Assembly: GCA_031423015.1 (NCBI GenBank)
Contig: JANPER010000059.1
Location: 28,166 to 92,165, forward strand
Source of the DNA: DATGPD01 sp031423015
GTDB taxonomy: Bacteria > Planctomycetota > UBA1135 > UBA2386
Length of the DNA stretch: 64,000 nt
Direction: 5' to 3'
The first letter of the stretch is position 1, and the number at the start of each line of letters is the position of its first letter. Made by a program: the position numbers and the translations under genes. Below are positions 16,271 to 25,153 of this stretch, piece by piece. Below the pieces are notes generated by a model, which saw only the letters and a list, made by a program, of their open reading frames with translations, searched no databases and had not been told where the DNA came from.

Positions 16271-16738
16271 CTAGTTCTCTTTGCCGAGGTCTTCCTGCTC
16301 GACCAGCTCGAAGCCAGCGCGCCGCACCACCGCCATGGCTTCGTTCAGGTTGTCGACGTGCACCGCGAGCACCGGCATGTCACGCAGGCGAACCAACATC
16401 GTGTAGATGTACATCACGTTCAGCTCGGCCCGCACCAGCGTCGCGAGCAACTGGCTGACGCCATGCTCAGCATCGCCGGGCAGGGCCACGCCGAGCAGCT
16501 GCGTGGTACACACCTGGCGACCGCCCGTGCCCATCGTCTCGATCGCCTTGTTCGGCTGGTCCACCACCATCCGCACCACGGCGTGATCGTGCGCGTCCAG
16601 GATCGAGAGCGCGCAAATCTTGATCTGCGCCTGCTCCAGCACGTACACCACCCGTTGCAACGAGCCCACGCGGTTGGGTAGGAAGAACGAGATCTGCGTC
16701 AGCTTCGGAAAGGACTGTTCGCGCGCGGTCTCGAGCAT
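16271..16738 (-). CDS. Tandem ACT-domain regulatory protein
   Basis: The product has 155 residues with two ACT-like units, residues ~14-75 (TQISFFLPNRVGSLQRVVYV, ... ICALSILDAHDHAVVRMVVD) and ~85-150 (ALPGDAEHGVSQLLATLVRA, ... VLAVHVDNLNEAMAVV). Tandem ACT proteins of this size resemble small-molecule, often amino-acid, sensing subunits. No catalytic domain is present. The gene converges on the M48 gene, 6 bp away. Effector and partner are unknown. Confidence 0.82.
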   Translation of the reverse strand: MLETAREQSFPKLTQISFFLPNRVGSLQRVVYVLEQAQIKICALSILDAHDHAVVRMVVDQPNKAIETMGTGGRQVCTTQLLGVALPGDAEHGVSQLLATLVRAELNVMYIYTMLVRLRDMPVLAVHVDNLNEAMAVVRRAGFELVEQEDLGKEN

Positions 16739-16758
16739 GGCTGTCTAGTTCATCGGCA

Positions 16759-16791
16759 CCAGGACGAATGTGTCTGACACATTTGTTCTGC
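16759..16791. repeat. Palindromic intergenic repeat, copy 1
   Basis: An imperfect 33-bp palindrome with a core AATGTGTC-T-GACACATT and outer arms CCAGGACG. Thirteen of 16 positions pair. It begins at the stop codon of the Gfo/Idh gene and lies between that stop and the ACT gene. It shares 25 identical bases with a second copy at 44197-44229. It may act as a transcript-end hairpin or REP-like element. Confidence 0.75.
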
Positions 16792-18068
16792 TACCGTCCT
16801 GGCATCGCGACTGGGGGGACCGGGTAGGGGCCGGTGCCGTAGTCGGTGGGGCCTAGGCGCGGCGATTCCATGGCCTGCGCCCAGGTGACCATCTTGCCGC
16901 TGTAGGTGGCCATACGGCCCATCACGGCGGACAGCGTCGACTTGGCGCCGTTCTCGGCCTCGTTGATCGGCTTGCCCGCCCGGATGCTGGACACCAAGTC
17001 GTCGTGCTCGGTCTGGTAGGGGTCGTTGCCCTCGCCCTCGAACTCCCAGTCGCCGTTCTTGCTCTTGATCTTGCAACCGCTCGCCGTGTCGGCGCGACCG
17101 GCGGTGCCGATCAAGTGCTCGGACACCGCGTTCGAGCAGCCGTCGATCTGCCGGCACTGCGAGAACAGGAACGTGTCGTCGGCGTACTCGAAGTTGACCG
17201 CGTGGTGATCGAAGATGTGGCCAAAGCGCGCCTCGGTGCGCACCTGCCGACCGCCCAGGCCACTCGCACGCACCGGGTAGGCGCGCTTGGCCCAGTTGAT
17301 CACGTCGATGTTGTGGATGTGCTGCTCGACGATGTGATCGCCCGACAGCCACGCGAAGTACAGCCAGTTGCGCATCTGCCACTCGATGTCGGTCATCTCC
17401 GGCGTGCGCTCGACCGACCACAGGCTGCCCATGTTCCAGTAGGCACGCGCCGCGACGATGTCGCCGATCGCGCCCGCGTGCACGCGCTGCATCATCTCGC
17501 GGTAGCTGGTCTGGTGATGACGCTGCAAGCCAACGCCGACGCCCAGGCCTTTCTGTTTGGCCACCTCCGCAGCTTCGAGCACCATCCGCACGCCGTGGCC
17601 ATCGACCGCCACCGGCTTCTCCATGAACACGTGCACGCCGCGCTCGACCGCCGCCTTGAACTGCGCCGGCCGGAAGTGCGGCGGCGTCGCCAGGATCACC
17701 AGGTCGACGCCCGACTCCAGCACTTTCTCGAACGCGTCCACGCCGACGAAGCGCTTGTCAGCCTCCACGTTCACCCGCTCGCTGACCTTGTCGGTCTTGA
17801 GTAGGTTCTGATGCGAGCCTTCGAGTCGATTGGTAAAGGCGTCCGCCATCGCGACGAGCTGCACCGGGCCTTGCGTGCGCAGCGCCTGCGCCACCGCGCC
17901 GCTGCCGCGCCCACCACAACCCACCAAGCCGACGCGAATCAGATCGTCGCGGCCGATGGCGCGCGGGCCGCCCAGCGCTGGCAACACGGCAGTTGCCGCC
18001 GCGGTCGCTACGAAGTCACGACGGGTGGGGAGGCGGGTAGGGAGAGCGTCAGGGGAGTGCGGCGCCAT
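16791..18068 (-). CDS. Tat-exported Gfo/Idh/MocA family oxidoreductase
   Basis: The product has about 425 residues. TRRDFVATAAATAVLPALGG is a twin-arginine signal, so folding with cofactor before export is expected. VGLVGCGGRGSGAVAQAL is the Rossmann NAD(P)-binding loop, HVFMEKPVAVDGHGVR carries the family EKP lysine, and GLQRHHQTSY and GDHIVEQHIHNIDVINWA are typical of planctomycete members acting on sugars or sugar acids. ATG 18068 is preferred over GTG 18077. The divergent neighbour is another Tat-type sugar-related enzyme. Exact substrate unknown. Confidence 0.9.
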   Translation of the reverse strand: MAPHSPDALPTRLPTRRDFVATAAATAVLPALGGPRAIGRDDLIRVGLVGCGGRGSGAVAQALRTQGPVQLVAMADAFTNRLEGSHQNLLKTDKVSERVNVEADKRFVGVDAFEKVLESGVDLVILATPPHFRPAQFKAAVERGVHVFMEKPVAVDGHGVRMVLEAAEVAKQKGLGVGVGLQRHHQTSYREMMQRVHAGAIGDIVAARAYWNMGSLWSVERTPEMTDIEWQMRNWLYFAWLSGDHIVEQHIHNIDVINWAKRAYPVRASGLGGRQVRTEARFGHIFDHHAVNFEYADDTFLFSQCRQIDGCSNAVSEHLIGTAGRADTASGCKIKSKNGDWEFEGEGNDPYQTEHDDLVSSIRAGKPINEAENGAKSTLSAVMGRMATYSGKMVTWAQAMESPRLGPTDYGTGPYPVPPVAMPGR

Positions 18069-18194
18069 ACGCGGCACGGTAGGCGCCGGCGCCGAGGATT
18101 GCCACGGGGCGGGGCCTTCTCACGCGAGACTCCTCAACTCCGGATGTTGCCATGGCGCCGAAGACCCACTCCGCGTGCTAACCTCCCCCGCCGC

Positions 18195-19103
18195 ATGACC
18201 ATCGACCGCCGCGACTTCCTCGCTTCCGTCGGCGCGCTCGGCGCCGTTCCCCTCGCCGCGAACACGTCGCGCCCCAACCCACCGCGTCCGCAGCCCTTCG
18301 CGCTCGACTATGCCCCGCACTTCGGCATGTTCGAGCAGTCAGCCGGCAAGGACCTCGTCGATCAGATCGCGTTCATGGCCGACCAGGGCTTCCGCTCGAT
18401 GGAGGACAATTGGATCGGGCGACGCTCGACGGAGGAGCAAGACAAGATCCGCGCCGCGCTCGACAAGCACAAGATGCGCATGGGCGTGTTCGTCGGGCAC
18501 GGCGAGTTCAGCAAGCCGTCGTGCGCCAGCAATGATCCGGCGCAACGCGAGCGCATCCTCAGCGACATCAAGGGCGCCGTCGAAGTCGGCAAGCGCGTCG
18601 GCGCCAAATGGTGCACCGTGGTGCCGGGCACTTACGACTTGCGCCGCGACCGCGGCTTCCAAGTCGCGAACGCGATCGACAACCTGCGCCGCGCCGCCGA
18701 GGTCTGCGAGCCGAGCGGGCTCGTCATGGTGATCGAGGCACTCAACTGGACCGATCATCCCAACGCCTTCCCCGACACGGTCGGCATGGCGTATCTGGTG
18801 TGCCGCGCCGTCAATCACCCGTCGTGCAAGCTGATCTTCGACCTCTATCACCAGCAAATCACCGATGGCAACCTGATCCGCAAGGTCGACGAGGCGTGGA
18901 GCGAGATCGGCTACATCCAGACCGGCGATCACCCCGGCCGCGCTGAACCCGGCACCGGCGAGGTCAACTACAAGAACGTGTTCCGCCACCTCCACGCGCG
19001 CGGCTATCCGGGCATCCTCGGCATGGAGCACGGCAACAGTCGGCCAGGCAAGGAAGGCGAAACGGCGGTGATTGCTGCCTACCGCGCCGTCGATCCGACC
19101 TGA
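18195..19103 (+). CDS. Tat-exported TIM-barrel sugar isomerase (hydroxypyruvate isomerase-like)
   Basis: The product has 302 residues. DRRDFLASVGALGAVPLA is a Tat-type signal. The barrel has the AP-endonuclease-2/xylose-isomerase-like fold, with LVMVIEALNWTDHPNAF containing a metal-binding Glu, LIFDLYHQQ with the Asp-x-x-His pattern, IGYIQTGDHPGR and a final GILGMEHGNS with another Glu. The GDHPGR..PGTGE signature is that of hydroxypyruvate isomerase-like proteins. The ATG at 18195 follows a 126-bp divergent gap from the Gfo/Idh gene, and the two may act in one sugar pathway. Confidence 0.88.
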   Translation: MTIDRRDFLASVGALGAVPLAANTSRPNPPRPQPFALDYAPHFGMFEQSAGKDLVDQIAFMADQGFRSMEDNWIGRRSTEEQDKIRAALDKHKMRMGVFVGHGEFSKPSCASNDPAQRERILSDIKGAVEVGKRVGAKWCTVVPGTYDLRRDRGFQVANAIDNLRRAAEVCEPSGLVMVIEALNWTDHPNAFPDTVGMAYLVCRAVNHPSCKLIFDLYHQQITDGNLIRKVDEAWSEIGYIQTGDHPGRAEPGTGEVNYKNVFRHLHARGYPGILGMEHGNSRPGKEGETAVIAAYRAVDPT

Positions 19104-19280
19104 GCCGCTTCCGGGGATGAGCCGGGCGAGGTAGCGCCGCCGCTCGGCACCAATCAGTGGCCCTTTCGAAGGCGACGCCGACGGCGTTGTCGCCCCTCGC
19201 AAGCTGCGCCTTGAACCCGCCCGTCACCGCCGCTAGGGTTGGGCACTGGGAAACTCATTGGACCACGACTGAAAGCAAAC

Positions 19281-19679
19281 ATGAAACTCCTCGCCCTCGT
19301 CCCCCTCGCCCTCGGTCTCGTTCTCGCCGGCTGCACCTCGGAAGCTGCCACCGGCGCCGCCAACGCCGCCAGCAACGCCGCCAGCGCCGCCAGCAGCATG
19401 GCCTCCGCCGCCGCCACCAAGCTGTTCGACCAGGTCAAGACCTCGCTCGTCGGCATCACCAACGTCGAGACCGCGAAGTCGGCCGTGCCCGCACTGACGC
19501 CGCTGGTCGGCAAGGTCACCGAAGCACTCAAGACGGTGACTGGCACGTGGCCGGCCGATCTCACCAAGGCGGGCGACGGCATCCGCGAGCAAGTGACGCG
19601 GCTGTCGAGCATGGCTGACGTGAAGGGCGCGCTCGGCGGCCTGCTCGATCAGGTCATCGCGTTCTTGCCCAAGAAGTGA
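19281..19679 (+). CDS. Small lipoprotein, helical
   Basis: The product has 132 residues. MKLLALVPLALGLVLAGC is a lipoprotein signal with the Cys at residue 18. An Ala/Ser-rich spacer (AANAASNAASAASSMA) follows, then a mostly helical region with VETAKSAVPALTPLVGKV and LPKK at the end. No domain is recognised. A similar short lipoprotein with Lys/Ala-rich helices occurs at 32096-32479. The ATG at 19281 is fixed by the signal sequence; a longer frame upstream is not used. The preceding 177 bases hold nothing recognisable. The gene converges on the DUF1570 gene. Confidence 0.8.
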   Translation: MKLLALVPLALGLVLAGCTSEAATGAANAASNAASAASSMASAAATKLFDQVKTSLVGITNVETAKSAVPALTPLVGKVTEALKTVTGTWPADLTKAGDGIREQVTRLSSMADVKGALGGLLDQVIAFLPKK

Positions 19680-19700
19680 CGCACCGGCCGACGCCGCGCA

Positions 19701-21854
19701 CTAGCGCTGGGCGTCGAGCCACGCGCGCAGCTCGCGGTCGAGCGCGGTGAGCTGCACGGGCGGTAGCACAGCGGCGATCGCCTGGCCTGTTGGTTCGCCG
19801 CGCGCCAAGGCCGCAAGCAGCGACGTGAGCAGCGCGCGCTGCGGCTGCGAACCCTCGCGCAGCATCGTCACCACGGCCCAGCTCTGCGCGTAGGACAGCA
19901 CCGGGTCGGCGTAGAACTCGCGATCGGTGCACGCCACGAACTCCGCGAGCGGCACCAACTGTTTCTGCCGCAGCGAAGCCACCCATAGCGCGCGCTGCGA
20001 AACAGCACCGGCGCGCGCGCCGCGCGCGCTGGCAGCCTCGTAGTACTGCGCCAAGCCCTCGTTCAACCAGCGTGGCGGCTCGCGCAGGAGATGCTCGAGA
20101 TACCAGTGCAGACCCTCGTGCCGCACCGTTTGCAGCATGCGCCCGCGATCGGGCGTCTGCCACAGCAAGAGCTGCCCTAGCGCGTGGCTGTAGATCCCCG
20201 TCGTGTGCATCGGCACCGTGCCGATCACGTCGGCTAGGTACGCGCGGTAGCTGCTCTCACCGGCAAACACGAAAACGCGCACCGGCTGCACCTGCCGATC
20301 GAGCGCACCCAGCTCGCTGGTGAAGGTGGCAAACGCTTCTTGCAGCGTGCTGGCCACGTCGACACAGGTGCGCTGGTCGATATCGGAGGCGACCTCGCAA
20401 TGGCGCGCGGGATAAGCAAAGCGCCGCGACCAGTCTGGGCCGCGCTCGGCCTTGGTGAGGGTGTGCGCGACCCTGTCGAACTCGTCCGAATGCAACCCAC
20501 GGGCACGCGCCGCCGTTTGCAGATCGACCGCGGCGTGCCGGCGGCCGGAGCACAGCTCGAAACTGATGAGCGCCGTCACCGCGTCGACGTAGTCGGGCGC
20601 CTTGGCCACCAGCGCCCGCGCCTTGTCGATCGCCGCGGCGCGCTGACCGTTCCCCCACAGCAGCCGCGCTTCCAACTCTTGCGCCCGCGCGAAGTCCGGT
20701 GCGCGGCGCAGCAGCTCTTCTACGCACAAGAGCGCGTGCGCGAACTCGCGCTTGCCAGCGAACGCCAACGCGCGCAACCACATCAACACGCGCGGCGGCA
20801 AAGACGATTCGGCCGCCGTCGTCGCCGCGCGCGCCAAGCACTCGTCGAAGCGCTGCTGCTCGAGCAGATGCACGCAGGCGGCCAGCTCGTCGGCGTGTTG
20901 CGCGGCGACGGCGCAAGGATACGCCGGCAGCGTGAACGCCAGCACCGGTGCCGCCACGAGCCATGGCGGCAGGCGCTGCGCCGAGTCGAACGTGCTGGCG
21001 AAGGACTGCATCGCGGCGTGCCGATGTTGATCGCGCAGCGAGTCGATCCACGCCGTCGTCACCGTGCCTTCGATTTGCAGCGCGGTGAACTCGCACGGCC
21101 ACAAGCCGATCTGCCCAGACGCAGGACGACGCTCGTCGGCGCGCAGCACCACCTTGCCCTCGACTGACACCTGCACGCTGGTGGCGGTCACCCGCACGCC
21201 GACGCGGAAGGCCGACGCGGCGCGCAACGGTGACGCGGCGAGTTCGGCGACGCACTCCGTTCCAGTCGGCGTCAGCCGCAGGATCTGCAGGGGTGCCGCG
21301 ACACCAGAGGTGGCCGCGCGGCCGAACGCCACGCAGTAGCTGCTCTCGGGCGTAGCAGCAACCAACATGCGCACGCCCGGTCCAGCGTTGGGATACGTGG
21401 TGCCGCGCACCGTGACGCCGTAGTCGCCGGCAAACACCACGGGATGAACGCGCACGCCGTCCTCGAGGGGCGCGAAGTCGGCGTCGTTGTCCGGACCGTA
21501 GGCGATTCTGATGACGCCGCTGCGCGGCACCCATTCACCGAGCTGGCCACTCACCAGCTCGCGCGGCGCTGGCGGCACGTACGACAGGGCGAACGCAATG
21601 CGGCGCGCTTCCTCGACCAACGCCTCGCGATGCCCGAGCGCCCATGCGCGGCGCGCCTCGTCGCCGAGCAGCTTCGCCAACAGGTCGCTGGCGAGCGCCG
21701 GCCGACCCGAGTCGACGGCGGCGCGGATGGCGTCGAACTCACGCCCGAGCGCCGCCGGCTCAACGCTCGGCGCCGCCGGCGGCTGGGACTTGGTGGCAAG
21801 CACCGGCGCGCAGACCGCCAGCAGGTGGGCGAGTGACGAACGAAATCGGAACAT
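19701..21854 (-). CDS. Secreted DUF1570-type metallopeptidase-like protein
   Basis: The product has 717 residues with an N-terminal signal (FRSSLAHLLAVCAPVLA). Residues ~100-270 resemble a concanavalin-like beta domain, residues ~310-440 are TPR-like helices, and residues ~490-700 hold a zincin-like motif. QTVRHEGLHWYLEHLL is an HExxH site, and LNEGLAQYYE supplies the downstream Glu of gluzincins, as in DUF1570 proteins. It is probably a periplasmic or surface peptidase-like protein. The substrate is unknown. The gene is convergent with the small lipoprotein, 21 bp away. Confidence 0.8.
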   Translation of the reverse strand: MFRFRSSLAHLLAVCAPVLATKSQPPAAPSVEPAALGREFDAIRAAVDSGRPALASDLLAKLLGDEARRAWALGHREALVEEARRIAFALSYVPPAPRELVSGQLGEWVPRSGVIRIAYGPDNDADFAPLEDGVRVHPVVFAGDYGVTVRGTTYPNAGPGVRMLVAATPESSYCVAFGRAATSGVAAPLQILRLTPTGTECVAELAASPLRAASAFRVGVRVTATSVQVSVEGKVVLRADERRPASGQIGLWPCEFTALQIEGTVTTAWIDSLRDQHRHAAMQSFASTFDSAQRLPPWLVAAPVLAFTLPAYPCAVAAQHADELAACVHLLEQQRFDECLARAATTAAESSLPPRVLMWLRALAFAGKREFAHALLCVEELLRRAPDFARAQELEARLLWGNGQRAAAIDKARALVAKAPDYVDAVTALISFELCSGRRHAAVDLQTAARARGLHSDEFDRVAHTLTKAERGPDWSRRFAYPARHCEVASDIDQRTCVDVASTLQEAFATFTSELGALDRQVQPVRVFVFAGESSYRAYLADVIGTVPMHTTGIYSHALGQLLLWQTPDRGRMLQTVRHEGLHWYLEHLLREPPRWLNEGLAQYYEAASARGARAGAVSQRALWVASLRQKQLVPLAEFVACTDREFYADPVLSYAQSWAVVTMLREGSQPQRALLTSLLAALARGEPTGQAIAAVLPPVQLTALDRELRAWLDAQR

Positions 21855-22013
21855 CGACGAGCAGCGGCTGACCCCGCCATCAAGGCGGCGTCTTCCCTGG
21901 GTTGTCTATCGGGGTTTGGCGCGCCGCACGCGCAGCCGCAGCCCTGGCCACGGTCGCGTCGCGACTTGGGGCCCCGCCTCGCGCACTCGCTCGCCCCGTG
22001 GCAAGATCCGAGC

Positions 22014-23084
22014 ATGCGTCTCCACTGCCTCGCAAGCCTCCTCCTGCTGGCCAGCGTTTCTGCCCAGACCCGCGTCAGCCCGGCCAACCGCGCCGCGATC
22101 GAGGGCGCCGTGACACATCAGTATCCATTCAGCTACAGCGAGGTCCGCTTCCAGCAACTCTGGGATGGCGGCGAACTCGCCAACACGAGCGCCGCGTTGA
22201 ATGGCGTCGACTTCCGCCGCGATGGCGCCAACACCGCGTCGCACAACGCGCGCAGCTGGAGTTACGTGGTGACCGCGTACGAGACACTGGTCTCACCGGT
22301 CAACATGACGACGAACTGGAGCAACAACCGTGGCGTCAATCCGGGGACGGTGGTGCTCACCGGCGCGATCAACGTGCCCGCGGGCAACCCGTCGTATCCA
22401 ACGCCGCAGCCGTGGTCGCTGCCGCTGATGTTCAACGCGCCGTTCGCCTTCAGCCGCAGCAACGGCCACTTCTTGTTGGAAATCGAGGGCAACGACCCCG
22501 CCAATCTGTTCGACGCTTGGCCGGTGGATGCCGAGAACCAGTGGCGCAGCGCGCGCGGCGATTCGGTGCGGGTGAGCGCGGCCGCATGCACGGGGACCAA
22601 CAACGAACGCGTGACCCTGGGCCTGTCTGCCGCCGCGACGATCGTGCTCGGCGGCACGCTCACGGTGAACATGACCAACACCACGTTGGGGGCGTTCGCC
22701 AACTGGATCGGCGTGAGCAACCAGACCTACCTCGGCATCCCCCTGCCGCTCGATCTCGGCACGCTCGGCGCGGCGGGTTGTTTTCTCGGCGCCGACATCG
22801 CGGTGCAGCAAGTCGGCACCGGCCCCTTCGCGTGGCCCATCCCATTCGTGCCCGCGCTCGAGAACGAAGTGCTGTTCACGCAGGCGCTCGGCTTGGCGCC
22901 TGGCGCCAACGCCGGCAACTTGGTGACCAGCGATGTATTCCAGGTGCGACTCGGCGGCACCAGCGCCGCGGCGGCACGCAATCAGTCGGTCTACCGCCGC
23001 ACGGATCTCAGCAACGTCGCTGGCTTCATCAGCAACGCGTCGTTCTACGGCGCCATCGTCCGCTTCCAGGGCGTGTTCAACTGA
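22014..23084 (+). CDS. Secreted protein with the window's common C-terminal domain
   Basis: The product has 356 residues. MRLHCLASLLLLASVSAQ is a signal peptide. An N-terminal beta-rich region (residues 30-170, with SYSEVRFQQLWDGG) has no recognised family. The C-terminal ~150 residues contain a Cys (SAAACTGTNNE), repeated hydrophobic strands and a second Cys (AAGCFLG). The pattern is like that of the other secreted proteins here. The last codons and stop lie inside a 31-bp sequence that is repeated 717 bp downstream, flanking the VapBC module. The start ATG 22014 is set by the signal peptide. Confidence 0.78.
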   Translation: MRLHCLASLLLLASVSAQTRVSPANRAAIEGAVTHQYPFSYSEVRFQQLWDGGELANTSAALNGVDFRRDGANTASHNARSWSYVVTAYETLVSPVNMTTNWSNNRGVNPGTVVLTGAINVPAGNPSYPTPQPWSLPLMFNAPFAFSRSNGHFLLEIEGNDPANLFDAWPVDAENQWRSARGDSVRVSAAACTGTNNERVTLGLSAAATIVLGGTLTVNMTNTTLGAFANWIGVSNQTYLGIPLPLDLGTLGAAGCFLGADIAVQQVGTGPFAWPIPFVPALENEVLFTQALGLAPGANAGNLVTSDVFQVRLGGTSAAAARNQSVYRRTDLSNVAGFISNASFYGAIVRFQGVFN

Positions 23085-23090
23085 CGACCG
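23060..23090 (+). repeat. 31-bp direct repeat, left copy
   Basis: It covers the last seven codons and stop of the secreted protein gene plus six bases, beginning CCGCTTCCAGGGCGTGTTC and ending GACGACCG. The right copy at 23777-23807 differs at one base. Together they bracket the VapBC genes. Confidence 0.9.
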
Positions 23091-23115
23091 AGGTGCGGCG
23101 GCCGCGCCGATCCTC

Positions 23116-23514
23116 TCAAGCGCGGATCACCTTGACATGAATGTCAATCCCAGGCGCCCGCGCCAGTCGCCGATCCGTCGTCAACAGCGTCGCACCCAAC
23201 GCTTCGGTCAAAGCGACGTAGAGCGCGTCATACATCGTGAGATTCTTGCGCAGCTCCCACGCTCGCGGCAGCAATGGACCAAGGTCGTAGCGCCGAATCG
23301 GCAAACGTTGAAAGGCGCTCAACAAGGTCTCCGCAGCGCCAGCATCGACGTCACGATTGAGCTCGAGCCGACGCATCACCGATCCGACCTCAGCATCCAG
23401 CAGGTGTGGAGCATGCACACCGGCGTCGGCAGTCGCCACATGCCGCGCTGCCAGCTCGCCGGTTGGGGTGCGGAGCAACATCTCGACCACCGCCGATGCA
23501 TCCAACACGATCAT
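23116..23514 (-). CDS. vapC: PIN-domain ribonuclease toxin (VapC family)
   Basis: The product has 132 residues, the usual VapC length. The acidic residues of the PIN active site are visible: Asp5 in IVLDASAVVE, Glu42 in LLDAEVGSVMRR, Asp ~95 in LTMYDALYVALTEALG and Asp ~113 in LLTTDRRLA. VapC toxins cut tRNA or rRNA when free of antitoxin. Its ATG overlaps the antitoxin stop by four bases (23511-23514), the classic coupled arrangement. The pair lies between 31-bp direct repeats. Confidence 0.93.
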   Translation of the reverse strand: MIVLDASAVVEMLLRTPTGELAARHVATADAGVHAPHLLDAEVGSVMRRLELNRDVDAGAAETLLSAFQRLPIRRYDLGPLLPRAWELRKNLTMYDALYVALTEALGATLLTTDRRLARAPGIDIHVKVIRA

Positions 23515-23738
23515 CGACGATCACGTTCCTGACGCAGAATCTCGGCAGGCGACACCTTCAGCTCACCCGCAAAGCGCGGCAGCCCAGCCAGCACTTCGTC
23601 GAACGTGGGTTGCTCCAGCGCCTTCTTGAGTTCGGCGAGCAGGTAGTCAGACAGAGACACGCCAGCAACCGCGGCGCGCGTCTTGGCCAGGCGGTGCAGT
23701 CGGTCAGGCACGTTGCGAATCTGCAAAAGCTTCGTCAT
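23511..23738 (-). CDS. vapB: VapB-type antitoxin (FitA-like ribbon-helix-helix)
   Basis: The product has 75 residues. MTKLLQIRNVPDRLHRLAKT is the N-terminal ribbon and first helix of FitA/VapB antitoxins, AAVAGVSLSDYLLAELKKAL completes the DNA-binding fold, and the acidic C-terminal tail (PTFDEVLAGLPRF) would wrap VapC. ATG 23738 is chosen because the ribbon starts there; the longer ORF is upstream DNA. It presumably represses its own promoter with VapC as co-repressor. Confidence 0.9.
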   Translation of the reverse strand: MTKLLQIRNVPDRLHRLAKTRAAVAGVSLSDYLLAELKKALEQPTFDEVLAGLPRFAGELKVSPAEILRQERDRR

Positions 23739-23744
23739 GCCGCC

Positions 23745-23773
23745 ACGATAGTCGCATGTGGTTTGCATGTCGA
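23745..23773 (-). promoter_or_regulatory. Candidate vapBC promoter
   Basis: On the minus strand TCGACA (23768-23773) and TATCGT (23745-23750) are separated by 17 bp, near the -35 and -10 consensus. The -10 lies 7 bp before the antitoxin ATG, so the mRNA would be almost leaderless. Two CATG steps within the spacer region could be part of an operator. Weak evidence, by eye. Confidence 0.35.
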
Positions 23774-23776
23774 TTG

Positions 23777-23807
23777 CCGCTTCCAGGGCGTGTTCGACTG
23801 ACGACCG
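23777..23807 (+). repeat. 31-bp direct repeat, right copy
   Basis: Thirty of 31 bases equal the left copy at 23060-23090 (TTCAACTG becomes TTCGACTG). Here it is non-coding, lying between vapB and the antiporter stop. This makes it a duplication of the 3' end of the secreted protein gene. Confidence 0.9.
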
Positions 23808-23831
23808 GCCGCGGCGCCCCGCCATTCCCGT

Positions 23832-25097
23832 TCATTGGCCTGGCGCGGCACCCAGCGTGCCGGCGGCGCGCGCGTGCCGGCCGTAGACGCGCTCGAACAA
23901 GGGCGTCGCTGACAGCGTGGTGACGATCGCCATCAGCACCATGATCGAGAACAGCGCCGGCTCGATGATGCCTTGGTGCAGACCGATGTTGAGGATGATC
24001 AGCTCCATCAGGCCGCGCGCGTTCATGAGCGTGCCGACGGCGAGAGCCGTGCGGTTGTCTTCGCCGCACATGCGCGCGGCCGCCCAGCAGGCGCCTAGCT
24101 TGCCGAGCGATGCCGCCAGCAGCACCACCAATGCGGTGATCAACATCGGCAGGCTGTCAACCATGTCGAGCCTGGTGTTGAGGCCCGAGAACGTGAAGAA
24201 CATCGGCAGCAAGAACACCACCGCGAAGGGTTCCAGCTTCTGACGCAGGTCGCGGGCAAACAGGCCGCGCGGCATGGCGACGCCAAGCAAGAAGCCGCCG
24301 AACACTGCGTGGATCCCGATCACATCGGTGATCCATGCCGCCAAGCAGAACAACGTCAGCACGACGCCCAGCAGCGGCGGCGTCACGCCGCCGGCGCGTT
24401 CCGCCGCGTGACCGAGGCGGCGGAGCAAGCGCCGGCCAAGGGTCAGAACCAGCACACCGTAGAGCACCCCGCCCGCGATCGCCGCGACGGCCACACCCGA
24501 ACCGGCACCGAAACTGGCGATCACGACCGCCAAGACACACCACGCGGCCGCATCGTCGATCGCGCCCGCCGCGAGCGCGAGCGTGCCCAGCGGGGTACCG
24601 GTGAGTCCACGTTCGTAAAGGATGCGGGCCAACATCGGAAAAGCCGTGATCGCCATCGCCGCGCCCAAGAACAGACACGCCTCCCATTGCGTGGCCTTGG
24701 CAGAGAACAGGCCCGGCACGCCGTGCAGCCAGAACGCGAGCCCGACCCCGAGCACGAACGGCGCCAGCATGCCCGCCACCGACACCGACACTGCGCTGCG
24801 CGCGCGCTTGTGCAGCAGCGCAAAGTCGAACTCGACGCCAACCAAGAACATGTAGAGTCCGACGCCGAGCTGCGCGCCAACAAAGAGGGTCGTCAGGGAC
24901 TCCTTGGGAAACAACACTTCCTGACCGGCCGGCCACAGCAGTCCGAGCAACGACGGGCCGAGCAGCACGCCGGCCACCATCTCGCCGACGACTTGGGGTT
25001 GGCCAAACCGCCGCAGCAGGCGGCCGACGCCGCGGCAGGCGACCAGCACCACGCACATCTGCAAGAAGAACGCGGCCGAGAGTTCGCCAGGTGTCAT
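23832..25097 (-). CDS. Monovalent cation:proton antiporter, CPA2 family
   Basis: The product has 421 residues and about 12 membrane helices. VVGEMVAGVLLGPSLLGLLW, FLVGVEFDFALL, the paired acidic site GAIDDAAAWCVLAVV, GFLLGVAMPRG and FFTFSGLNTRLD are CPA2 (KefB/NapA-like) features. The consecutive Asp pair in helix 5 is the ion site of electrogenic antiporters. It would exchange Na+ or K+ for protons at the inner membrane. No TrkA-N/RCK tail follows, so ligand gating of the KefB type is not expected. ATG 25097 is well placed. Confidence 0.92.
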   Translation of the reverse strand: MTPGELSAAFFLQMCVVLVACRGVGRLLRRFGQPQVVGEMVAGVLLGPSLLGLLWPAGQEVLFPKESLTTLFVGAQLGVGLYMFLVGVEFDFALLHKRARSAVSVSVAGMLAPFVLGVGLAFWLHGVPGLFSAKATQWEACLFLGAAMAITAFPMLARILYERGLTGTPLGTLALAAGAIDDAAAWCVLAVVIASFGAGSGVAVAAIAGGVLYGVLVLTLGRRLLRRLGHAAERAGGVTPPLLGVVLTLFCLAAWITDVIGIHAVFGGFLLGVAMPRGLFARDLRQKLEPFAVVFLLPMFFTFSGLNTRLDMVDSLPMLITALVVLLAASLGKLGACWAAARMCGEDNRTALAVGTLMNARGLMELIILNIGLHQGIIEPALFSIMVLMAIVTTLSATPLFERVYGRHARAAGTLGAAPGQ

Positions 25098-25153
25098 GCA
25101 GGCGGGGTGCTAGTGGCGCCGTGGAGGCTGCAGTCGGGGACGCAGGCCAACGC

